A stretch of 41,106 nt of DNA from an uncultured bacterium (GTDB lineage Bacteria > Planctomycetota > UBA8108 > UBA1146), in assembly GCA_937876125.1 (NCBI GenBank), contig CALEHF010000446.1, forward strand, positions 1-41,106, in the 5' to 3' direction. The notes beneath the pieces were generated by a model that was not told where the DNA came from, did not search any database, and saw nothing but the letters and a program-made list of their open reading frames with translations. Both the position numbers and the translations under genes were made by a program. Of the stretch, positions 1-6,480 are shown piece after piece (position 1 is the stretch's first letter; the number at the start of each line of letters is the position of its first letter).

Positions 1-102
1 GGGAAATCCGACGGATCGACTCCTTTTGGGTCGAGAGATCGGCGGGAGTGCGCCCTTCCTCCCTGACCCTTCTCTGCGCCTGACCCTGATCCGCCTCCGA
101 AC

Positions 103-137
103 AAAAAAACGCCCAGAGGGACGTGTCCCCCTGGGCG
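103..137 (-). terminator. Rho-independent terminator after tRNA-Glu
   Basis: On the minus strand a GC-rich hairpin (arms CGCCCAG and CTGGGCG, extended inward by a GGGGA/TCCCT pairing) is followed by seven T residues. It lies just downstream of the tRNA-Glu 3' end and would end the tRNA-Lys/tRNA-Glu transcript. Confidence 0.85.
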
Positions 138-147
138 AATATTGAAG

Positions 148-222
148 TGACCCCTAGGGGATTTGAACCCCGGTCGCCAGGATGAAAACCTGGTGTCCTA
201 GACCTGACTAGACGAAGGGGCC
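148..222 (-). tRNA. tRNA-Glu (anticodon TTC)
   Basis: A full cloverleaf can be folded by eye. The acceptor stem GGCCCCT pairs with AGGGGTC, the discriminator is A, and the T arm carries GGTTCAAATCC. The anticodon stem CCAGG/CCTGG holds the loop TTTTCAT with anticodon TTC. CCA is not encoded. It sits downstream of tRNA-Lys and shares its promoter and terminator. Confidence 0.95.
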
Positions 223-285
223 ACAGAGTTTCCTTCGAACGGCGCTCCTCGGCAGTTCCAGGGAGTGCGATTGGATTTCGAAGAG

Positions 286-358
286 TGAGGGCTGCTGGAC
301 TCGAACCAGCGACCATCGCCTTAAAAGGGCGGTGCTCTACCAACTGAGCTAAGCCCCC
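286..358 (-). tRNA. tRNA-Lys (anticodon TTT)
   Basis: The acceptor stem GGGGGCT pairs with AGCCCTC (one G-T pair), the D arm is GCTC/GAGC, the T arm is GCTGG/CCAGC, and the anticodon loop CTTTTAA gives TTT. The base pair closing the anticodon stem (27-43) is a C-A mismatch. CCA is not encoded. The gene is the first of a two-tRNA unit read toward the left end. Confidence 0.95.
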
Positions 359-391
359 GACGGAGGGAAGCCCCCCCCGAACAGACGGAGG

Positions 392-419
392 ATCATAGCA
401 ATCAGTCCGCAGTCGTCAA
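392..419 (-). promoter_or_regulatory. Sigma-70-type promoter of the tRNA-Lys/tRNA-Glu unit
   Basis: On the minus strand TTGACG (414-419) and TATGAT (392-397) are separated by 16 bases, each one mismatch from consensus. Transcription would start near 385, about 27 bases before the tRNA-Lys 5' end. This is the best-matching promoter in the window. Confidence 0.8.
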
Positions 420-485
420 CTCCGGATCAAGCGGCAATGGGCCATTTTGAGCTGAATCGAAGAGGCTGTCGGAAGGATGGAGGAA

Positions 486-1046
486 TCAGACCTCCATCAG
501 CTCCTCGGTCTTCTGCGCGAGCTCACGATCGACCTCGCCCTCTTTCTCCTTCGTCTTCCCCTGAATGTCGTCCTTGAGACGCTTCAGATCATCTTCGCTG
601 AAGACACCGTCCTTTTGGGAGGCTTCTGCGTGCTTGTTCGCGTCACGGCGCACATTGCGGATCGCGACACGCGCCTCCTCCGCAACTTCTTTCGCACGTG
701 AGACGAGCTTCTTGCGACGCTCCTCAGACAAGGGCGGAACTTGGAGGCGTAGGATCTTCCCGTCGGAGTTCGGGGTGATCCCGAGATCGGACTTGAGAAT
801 GCCCTTCTCGATATCGGCGAGGGCGGTCACGTCGAACGGCTTGATGACGATCTGATCCGCTTCAGGCACCGAAATGCTGGCGATCTGCTTCAGGGGTGTC
901 GGGCTTCCGTAGTAGTCGACGCGAATCGGCTCGACGAGTCCGGGATGGGCGCGACCGGTTCGCATTCCGCGCATTTCGTTGCGGAATACATCGACCGCTT
1001 TCTCCATTCGGTCCTCGAGGTCGAGCATGATGTCATCGTAGTCCAT
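486..1046 (-). CDS. frr: Ribosome recycling factor
   Basis: A 186-residue protein, the usual length for RRF, which with EF-G splits post-termination ribosomes. It shows the family's typical features: an N-terminal helix with RTGRAHP, the segment DYYGSPTPL followed by PEADQIVIKPFD, and the C-terminal helix beginning near PPLSEERRKKL. The ATG at 1046 follows a GAGGAG ribosome-binding site. It is the last gene of the rpsB-tsf-pyrH-frr series, 25 bases after pyrH, an order conserved in many bacteria. No terminator was seen after it. Confidence 0.97.
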   Translation of the reverse strand: MDYDDIMLDLEDRMEKAVDVFRNEMRGMRTGRAHPGLVEPIRVDYYGSPTPLKQIASISVPEADQIVIKPFDVTALADIEKGILKSDLGITPNSDGKILRLQVPPLSEERRKKLVSRAKEVAEEARVAIRNVRRDANKHAEASQKDGVFSEDDLKRLKDDIQGKTKEKEGEVDRELAQKTEELMEV

Positions 1047-1071
1047 GATGATCTCCTCGTGCAGCTTCGGG

Positions 1072-1788
1072 TCAGTGATTCGGTTCGGCGTGCACCACAG
1101 TACCGACGTCTTCTCCGCAGAGGGCGCGTTCCACGGTCTTCTTGTCCGTCATTGAAAAGACGCGGATCGGCATTCTGTGCTCGCGACAGAGCGCGACCGC
1201 CGCAGCGTCCATCACCTCGAGCCCCTTCTCGAGAACCTCGCTGAACGAGATCCTGGAAATCCGCTGGGCGGAGGGGTCCTTCTGGGGGTCGGCGGTATAG
1301 ATCCCGTCGACCTTCGTCGCCTTCAGCACTTCCGAACACTCGAGTTCGAGTGCGCGCAGTGCAGCACAGGTGTCGGTGGTGAAGAACGGGTTCCCCGTGC
1401 CGCCAGCGAGGATCGCGATACCGCCGCTGGCAAGGAGCGCGCGGGCTTCTCGCGCGGAAAACAGGGTCGTTTCCCCTCCGGTCGGCCACGGAGTGTAGAC
1501 CTCCGAGGACGCGCCAGCGCGCCGGAGAGCTGCGTTCAAGAGGAGGCCGTTCATCACGGTCGCCAACATACCCGCGGTGTGAGCGGTGGTCGCGGGAAGA
1601 CCGGGGACCTCGAGGCCCCCGCCACGACAGAGGTTTCCCCCGCCGACGACGACGGCGACCTGCACTCCGGAAGCTGAAATGGGCGCCAGCATGGATGCCA
1701 CAGCGGTGAAGGACTCAGGGTCGAGACCTTGTCCGGTCTCACCCCCGAGAACTTCACCGCTCAGTTTCAGGAGAACTCGCCGGCTCAC
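1072..1788 (-). CDS. pyrH: UMP kinase
   Basis: An amino-acid-kinase-fold UMP kinase converting UMP to UDP for pyrimidine nucleotide supply. It shows LLKLSGE near the N-terminus, VVVGGGNLCRG (nucleotide-binding glycine loop), ILAGGTGNPFFTTDT and ATKVDGIYTADP, all family hallmarks. The frame is open to an ATG at 1854, but that would overlap the end of tsf. The GTG at 1788 has a strong GGAGGGAGG site 6 bases upstream and gives 238 residues, the normal family length, so I chose it. It lies 37 bases after tsf and 25 before frr. Confidence 0.95.
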   Translation of the reverse strand: MSRRVLLKLSGEVLGGETGQGLDPESFTAVASMLAPISASGVQVAVVVGGGNLCRGGGLEVPGLPATTAHTAGMLATVMNGLLLNAALRRAGASSEVYTPWPTGGETTLFSAREARALLASGGIAILAGGTGNPFFTTDTCAALRALELECSEVLKATKVDGIYTADPQKDPSAQRISRISFSEVLEKGLEVMDAAAVALCREHRMPIRVFSMTDKKTVERALCGEDVGTVVHAEPNH

Positions 1789-1825
1789 CGACGCCCTCCC
1801 TCCGGACTCTCGCCGGGGAGCGCCC

Positions 1826-2416
1826 TCACTCGGCTCCCAGCTCAAGTCGCACAAAACGCTTGATCACGATGTTCTCGCCGAGCGTTCCGATGACTTCGGC
1901 AAGGACCTGCTGAATCGTCTTGTCGTTGTCCTTCACGAACGCTTGGCTCATGAGGCAATTCTCGGCGTAGAACTTCTGGAGTTTTCCTTCGACGATCTTC
2001 TCGCGTATGTTCTCAGGCTTGTCCTGCACCTGCCCGAGGTACACCTCGCGCTCGCGGTTGACGATCCCCGGGGCAAGATCCTCGGTCGAAATCGACAGCG
2101 GGTTCAGAGCACAGATATGCATCGAGATGTCGTGTAGGAACTCTTGGAATTTGTCGTTCTTCGCCACGAAGTCGGTTTCGCATGCGACTTCGACGAGAAC
2201 GCCGATCCGACCGCCATGCACGTAGTGGCCAATGTAGCCCTGCTCAGTGGCTCGATCAGATTTCTTGGCTGCGATCTTGGCGTCTTGCTGCCTGAGCAAA
2301 ACTTCCGCCTTGTCGCTGTCGCCACCGCACTCCGTCATAGCCTTCTTACACGCCATCATGCTCGCGCCGGTCTTCTTCCGAAGCGCAGCCACGTCCTTGG
2401 CGGAGAATTCTGCCAT
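1826..2416 (-). CDS. tsf: Translation elongation factor Ts
   Basis: Nucleotide exchange factor for EF-Tu, 196 residues, matching the short EF-Ts type rather than the roughly 280-residue E. coli form. The N-terminal UBA-like module (VAALRKKTGASMMACKKA) is intact, as is the EF-Tu contact segment EVACETDFVAKND. The dimerisation domain appears to be reduced to its C-terminal part. It is located between rpsB and pyrH as in most bacteria, although here a 255-base repeat-bearing spacer separates it from rpsB. Confidence 0.96.
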   Translation of the reverse strand: MAEFSAKDVAALRKKTGASMMACKKAMTECGGDSDKAEVLLRQQDAKIAAKKSDRATEQGYIGHYVHGGRIGVLVEVACETDFVAKNDKFQEFLHDISMHICALNPLSISTEDLAPGIVNREREVYLGQVQDKPENIREKIVEGKLQKFYAENCLMSQAFVKDNDKTIQQVLAEVIGTLGENIVIKRFVRLELGAE

Positions 2417-2475
2417 CGTCGCTTCCTGATCGTTTCGCGGAACCTAACGGCTCCTGGTCTCTTGCGTGATTTCGA

Positions 2476-2489
2476 ACCGTTCGAACGGT
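2476..2489. repeat. 14-bp perfect palindrome in the rpsB-tsf spacer
   Basis: ACCGTTCGAACGGT is a perfect inverted repeat with a TTCGAA core, about 60 bases upstream of the tsf start. No T-run follows on either strand, so it is not an intrinsic terminator. It could be an operator or a processing site; nothing in the sequence decides this. Confidence 0.4.
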
Positions 2490-2530
2490 GCCCGCGTCGA
2501 AGCGCGCCTCACGCCCCTACGGGGGGGCGC

Positions 2531-2632
2531 GCTGTCCTTCGGCCGCTGTCCTTCGGCCGCGCTGTCCTTCGGCCGCGCTGTCCTTCGGCCGCTGTCCTTC
2601 GGCCGCTGTCCTTCGGCCGCTGTCCTTCGGCC
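2531..2632. repeat. Seven-copy 14-bp tandem repeat between rpsB and tsf
   Basis: The unit GCTGTCCTTCGGCC occurs seven times without mismatch, at 2531, 2545, 2561, 2577, 2591, 2605 and 2619. Two of the junctions carry an extra GC. The array fills much of the 255-base spacer between two translation genes that are normally close together. On the minus (transcribed) strand the unit reads GGCCGAAGGACAGC and its GGCC ends can pair with neighbouring copies. Confidence 0.95.
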
Positions 2633-2671
2633 CCAGCGGGCAGAAGTGAGAGCGGGCAAGAAAAGAGAGGC

Positions 2672-3676
2672 CTAGCCCTCGTTCGTGCTTCCGGCGGACT
2701 CTGCAGGCTTCCCTGCGGCTGGCTTCACTGCGGCTGGCTTCTCTGCGGCGGGCTTCTCTGCGGCTGGCTTCACTGCGGCTGGCTTCACTGCGGCTGGCGC
2801 TGACGGCTTCGCCGGCGCTGCAGGCTTTTGAGCCGCGGGCGCTGGAGGTCTCGGTGCAGCAGGTTTGGCCGCCGCGGGCGCATCAGCCTTCGCCTTTTCC
2901 GCTGCGGCGGCGGCCGCCACGCGGTCTTGCGCCTTCCGACGGGCCTCGGCCTCTTCTTCCTGACGCTTCTTCTCTTCCTCGGCCTGGCGCGTGACCAGCT
3001 TGTCACGCCCCGACAAAATCGCATCCGAGAGGTGAGCGAGCAGGATTTCGATGGAGCGGAACGCGTCGTCGTTCCCCGGAATCACCAGGTCCACCAGGCG
3101 CGGATCACAATCGGTGTCCACGAGGCCAATGACGGGAATCCCAAGCGAGCGCGCCTCATTGACCGCGATTTCATCGCGACGGATGTCAGCCACGATGACG
3201 GCGCCGGGGAGGCGATTCATCTTCCGGACCCCCTCGAGGTTCCGGCTGATTTTCCGGCGCTCCCGACGAATGCTCGAAATTTCTTTCTTCGACCGCATCT
3301 GAACCGAAGCGCCATCCGCTTCGAGCTTTTCGAGCTCCTCGAGACGACGCAGCCTGGACCGAATCGTGTGGAAATTGGTCAGCGTGCCCCCGAGCCAACG
3401 GTGGGTGACCCAGTGCATGCCGCAGCGCTCGGCCTGAGCCTGCACGATTTCCTTCGCTTGAGCTTTCGTGCCGACGAAGATGACTTCGTGACCCGCCTCG
3501 ACGAGGTTGTTCAGGAAGTGCGACGCGCGCAAAAGACCCTTCAGCGTCTCCCTGAGGTCGACGATGTGGATCCGGTTATGCTTTTGGTGAATGTAGTCTT
3601 CCATCGCTGGATGCCAGCGACTGGAACGGTGGCCAAAGTGAACTCCTGCTTCGATGAGCTCTTGAATCGATGCCAT
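2672..3676 (-). CDS. rpsB: 30S ribosomal protein uS2 with long A/K/P-rich tail
   Basis: Residues 1-235 are a complete uS2 protein, with MASIQELIEAGVHFGH at the start, then HLVDLRET-like and FVGTKAQA segments and GIPVIGLVDTDCDP. Residues from about 245 to 334 are a low-complexity tail rich in Ala, Lys, Pro and Glu, ending in about six five-residue units of the type KPAAV/KPAAE that come from a 15-bp tandem repeat near 2711-2800. Typical uS2 is 230-260 residues, so the tail adds roughly 80. The frame stays open upstream to 3943, but homology begins exactly at the ATG at 3676. It is first in the rpsB-tsf-pyrH-frr unit. Confidence 0.96.
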   Translation of the reverse strand: MASIQELIEAGVHFGHRSSRWHPAMEDYIHQKHNRIHIVDLRETLKGLLRASHFLNNLVEAGHEVIFVGTKAQAKEIVQAQAERCGMHWVTHRWLGGTLTNFHTIRSRLRRLEELEKLEADGASVQMRSKKEISSIRRERRKISRNLEGVRKMNRLPGAVIVADIRRDEIAVNEARSLGIPVIGLVDTDCDPRLVDLVIPGNDDAFRSIEILLAHLSDAILSGRDKLVTRQAEEEKKRQEEEAEARRKAQDRVAAAAAAEKAKADAPAAAKPAAPRPPAPAAQKPAAPAKPSAPAAVKPAAVKPAAEKPAAEKPAAVKPAAGKPAESAGSTNEG

Positions 3677-3717
3677 GCCCAAAGGGGGGCCCCTTCCTCC
3701 TGTGTCCGCCGTCACCT

Positions 3718-3769
3718 GAGCGATCGGGCGACGGCACACCCCATGTGTGCAGTTGCTCCCGGATCGCTC
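3718..3769 (-). promoter_or_regulatory. Long leader hairpin upstream of rpsB
   Basis: The two arms start with an uninterrupted GAGCGATC/GATCGCTC pairing of 8 bp. They continue inward with 3, 4 and 6 bp helices separated by small bulges, about 21 pairs in 52 bases, around a CCCAT loop. It lies 42 bases before the rpsB ATG and has no following T-run, so it is not a terminator. Ribosomal protein S2 is known to repress its own mRNA in several bacteria through leader structures. This hairpin is a candidate for that role, by inference only. Confidence 0.6.
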
Positions 3770-4030
3770 GGTCACCCGGCGGGGAATACCGATGGTATGT
3801 CGAGCGGTCATCCCGAACTGGAATACCGTGCTCGGTCCACCCCGATCAGTGTTCCTCTGAAATTTCTTTAGAACCCGCCTCGAAAGCGTGCGAGGAGTCT
3901 TCCTCTTCGGCGCGCAGGCGGTCCGCCTCCATGCGAGATTCAAGTCTCGGACATGAAATGCTTCTCGGGGCGGTACGGATCGTCAGCGGAATCGCCCAGA
4001 GAGTGGTCCCGGCAGTTTTCGAGGCTGGAG

Positions 4031-4059
4031 AGGATAGCAATGGGAGCAGAACCCATCAA
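4031..4059 (-). promoter_or_regulatory. Possible promoter of the rpsB operon
   Basis: On the minus strand TTGATG (4054-4059) and TATCCT (4031-4036) are 17 bases apart, with a TG one base before the -10 element. Each hexamer matches consensus at four positions. The implied leader to rpsB is about 350 bases and would include the hairpin at 3718-3769. Confidence 0.4.
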
Positions 4060-4128
4060 GGGCAGGAATCACGACTTAACGCATTTCTCACGGCGCAAAG
4101 TTTGGAAAACATCGCACCACGGCTCACT

Positions 4129-5145
4129 CTACGCACCTGACTCGCCGCGCCCAACCGCGGCCCGGCGGGCCGAGATCTCGTTCATGACCGCTTCTGCGGC
4201 AGCCATCGCCCGGCGTCCTTGCCGCCCCGTCACCGCCGGGGTCCCGCGATCGCGCACCGCTTGGACGAATGAATCGAGCTCGGCGCGCAGAGGCTCGTAC
4301 TCAGAGATCTCGAGCTGTTCACGGCGCATCACCTGGGCGAGGAAGGCCGCTTCCCCTTCTGGGGCCACCAATCGGCCTGAACTGTCGAGGAACTCCCGCG
4401 GGTCGTAACCGTCGGCCAGTGACAGGTGTACCCCCTTCCGCGCGACGAGGTCGAGGCTGATGTAACCCCCTTCGGAGAAGATGCGGATCTTGCGCGACCG
4501 ATTCAGGGCGACGCGGCTCGTCTTAACCATCGCCGCCTGGCCGCCTTCGAATCGAAGCACGGCGACAGCGAGGTCATCGGTGGGGGAAAAAACCGGTGTC
4601 CCGAGAGCGGTCCAATCGGTCAGTTCATCCTGAATCACATGGAGAACCAAATCGATGTCGTGGATCATTAGATCGAGAACCACGCTCACTTCGGTCGAGC
4701 GCAAGTTGAAGGGGTGAATCCGATCCGCCTCGATGAAGAGAGGTCGGTCGATCCTCGGCAGGGCCGCCACCAAGCACGGATTGAACCGCTCGATGTGCCC
4801 CACCTGAAGCGTCGCACAGTGATCCTCGGCCAACGCCACCAGTTCATCCGCCTCTTCGAGCGTCGAGGCGAGGGGCTTTTCGATCAAGACCCCTTTTCCT
4901 GCTCGCAAGAACGGCGCGGCGCTCTTCCTGTGATGAGGAGTCGGTGTGACGACGCTCACCGCGTCGATCTCTTCGAGGAGAGCTTCCGGGGTCGCGAATG
5001 CACGCACCTCGTGACGCGTGGCGATTTCTTCTGCGCGAGCAGGATCGGCATCGAAGACGCCGACCAACTCGACCTCGGGTATCTCGCTGTAGACCCGAGC
5101 ATGATGCTGCCCTAGATGACCGACGCCAACGACACCCACCTTCAC
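4129..5145 (-). CDS. Gfo/Idh/MocA oxidoreductase, possible GnnA-type UDP-GlcNAc 3-dehydrogenase
   Basis: A 338-residue NAD(P)-dependent sugar dehydrogenase. The N-terminal Rossmann motif is VGVGHLGQHHARVY, EKPLA near residue 90 carries the family's catalytic lysine, and HIERFNP plus a C-terminal beta-sheet domain follow. Its GTG start overlaps the lpxA stop by four bases (GTGA), so the two are probably translated together. In Acidithiobacillus and Leptospira the Gfo/Idh enzyme GnnA is encoded beside lpxA and, with the aminotransferase GnnB, makes the UDP-GlcNAc3N used for amide-linked lipid A. That role is inferred here from position and family; no gnnB is in the window. Confidence 0.85.
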   Translation of the reverse strand: MKVGVVGVGHLGQHHARVYSEIPEVELVGVFDADPARAEEIATRHEVRAFATPEALLEEIDAVSVVTPTPHHRKSAAPFLRAGKGVLIEKPLASTLEEADELVALAEDHCATLQVGHIERFNPCLVAALPRIDRPLFIEADRIHPFNLRSTEVSVVLDLMIHDIDLVLHVIQDELTDWTALGTPVFSPTDDLAVAVLRFEGGQAAMVKTSRVALNRSRKIRIFSEGGYISLDLVARKGVHLSLADGYDPREFLDSSGRLVAPEGEAAFLAQVMRREQLEISEYEPLRAELDSFVQAVRDRGTPAVTGRQGRRAMAAAEAVMNEISARRAAVGRGESGA

Positions 5146-5957
5146 GGCTGCCTCGCCCGTCCTTGTTTTCCCTCCTCCGAAGCGCGGAGGAACGAACGGA
5201 GCGAGAGCCCTTCTTCGGGCACGGCTCCATGTTTCTCGAGGAGTTCGAATGCCTCGCGACGAATGACTTTGTGGCTGTAGAGAAGACGCTGCGCCTCCTT
5301 CAGCCAGCTGATCGCATCTTCGGAAACTCCGGCCCGTTTCAGCCCGACCTTGTTCACGGCGCGGACCCTCGACGGGTGTCCTTCGGTGATCAAGTACGGC
5401 GGAGCGTCAGAGGTGACGCGCGTCATTCCGCCGATGAATGCCAGCTTGCCGATGGTGACGTAGTGGTGGACGGCAGAGAGCCCGCCGAACCCGACCCCAT
5501 CCTGAACCATCACGTGCCCCCCGAGTTGCACTCCGTTGGCAAGGATGATGTGGTTCCCTAGAACACAGTCGTGCGCGACGTGGACTCCCGCGAGGAGGAG
5601 GCAGCCGTCGCCGATCCGCGTTTCACCCCCGCCGAGTCCCGTCCCGCGATTCACGGTGACGCCCTCGCGGAAGACATTGCGATCGCCGATGAAGAGCCAG
5701 CACTCTTCGCCAACGTACTTCTTGTCCTGCGCGTCTCCGCCGATGACGGCGCCAGGATGGATTTCGTTCTCGCGACCGACCACGGTGCGGGAATCGATGG
5801 TCGCATGGTGTAACACCCGCGTCCCCGCCCCCACTCGAACCTGTGGCCCGATACATGCGTAGGCACCGACCTCAACTCCAGCTTCGAGCTCAGCCGAAGG
5901 ATGGACGATCGCAGTCGGATGAATGTCAGCGCTCAATCGAAGCTCCCCGTGCTCCAC
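5142..5957 (-). CDS. lpxA: UDP-GlcNAc (or UDP-GlcNAc3N) acyltransferase LpxA
   Basis: First enzyme of lipid A synthesis, transferring a 3-hydroxyacyl chain from ACP to the sugar nucleotide. The protein is 271 residues, mostly left-handed beta-helix hexapeptides, with the catalytic segment HVAHDC (His126/His129 by this start) and the C-terminal helical part GLKRAGVSEDAI. A GTG at 5957 opens the frame. A TTG at 5936 with GGGGAG six bases upstream would give a 264-residue protein starting just before IHPTAIVHPSA, and may be the true start. It overlaps the Gfo/Idh gene by four bases and is separated from lpxC-fabZ by a 523-base gap with a mobile-like palindrome. Confidence 0.95.
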   Translation of the reverse strand: MEHGELRLSADIHPTAIVHPSAELEAGVEVGAYACIGPQVRVGAGTRVLHHATIDSRTVVGRENEIHPGAVIGGDAQDKKYVGEECWLFIGDRNVFREGVTVNRGTGLGGGETRIGDGCLLLAGVHVAHDCVLGNHIILANGVQLGGHVMVQDGVGFGGLSAVHHYVTIGKLAFIGGMTRVTSDAPPYLITEGHPSRVRAVNKVGLKRAGVSEDAISWLKEAQRLLYSHKVIRREAFELLEKHGAVPEEGLSLRSFLRASEEGKQGRARQP

Positions 5958-6480
5958 GGCGTATGCAGCTCACCGCCTGAGTCCGTTCCATGTCGAACTC
6001 CCCAGGCTAGCTCGGCCCGTCGGATTCTCTCGGTGTACGTCATCACACGAACGAGCGTGCTGTCACTACCAGTCGGTCGGCGTCGCGACATCCTACGGGT
6101 TACCGCCTGACGAACGCAAGCTTCCGGGCCCGCACACCCCGCTCCACCGCCAGAAGCCTCACCCCAGCTTCTCTAGAGAACGCGCTTCCCTAGCAGCCTG
6201 TTGAAAAAGTCATTCCGATCGAGAGGCCGACCTTCCTTCGCCCAGTACCCCCCCGGCCAAACTCGAAGTACGACCAGTACGACGTCGTTTGGCCGGGGGC
6301 ACCGGGCTCGAAATCTCAACCTCTCGATTCGAAAGCACTTTTTCAACAGACTGCTAGATATCACGCGTCCCCATTCGTCACTGCGATCTTCGGAAACGGA
6401 CCCAGCATCCTGCACCAAACTCACCGCGTCACGCTCTCCGGCTCTTCGGCCGTCGAGAAGCTCGCGATCTCCCAAGACCT
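5958..6480. other. 523-base intergenic region between lpxC-fabZ and lpxA
   Basis: No gene is supported. The region contains the palindromic element at 6190-6357. The rest shows no clear promoter or terminator. The lpx genes usually lie close together, so the gap may have been enlarged by insertion. Confidence 0.6.
6190..6357. mobile_element. MITE-like palindromic element with CTAG flanks
   Basis: Imperfect inverted ends read CAGCCTGTTGAAAAAGT on the left and, reverse-complemented, CAGTCTGTTGAAAAAGT on the right. CTAG lies directly outside both (6190-6193 and 6354-6357), as a 4-bp target duplication would. The interior is also an inverted repeat (ATCGAGAGG near 6218 against CCTCTCGAT near 6320, and CCGGCCAAAC against GTTTGGCCGG), so the whole 160 bp can fold into one long hairpin. 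There is no transposase gene, so it would depend on one elsewhere. IS5-type elements prefer YTAR targets, which CTAG fits, but the family is not established. Confidence 0.75.

Larger units (their letters stand above)
3677..4128. other. 452-base leader/intergenic region upstream of rpsB
   Basis: No gene is supported here; the open frames lack family similarity and a ribosome-binding site. The region holds a long hairpin close to rpsB and one promoter-like sequence, both listed separately. An 8-base motif GGTATTCC (minus strand) occurs twice, near 3783 and 3821. Confidence 0.6.

Noticed and set aside
2828..3871. Plus-strand open frame of 347 residues opposite rpsB
   Set aside because: Shadow of rpsB; no family similarity.
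3677..3943. N-terminal extension of rpsB
   Set aside because: uS2 similarity starts exactly at ATG 3676; the upstream part contains the leader hairpin.
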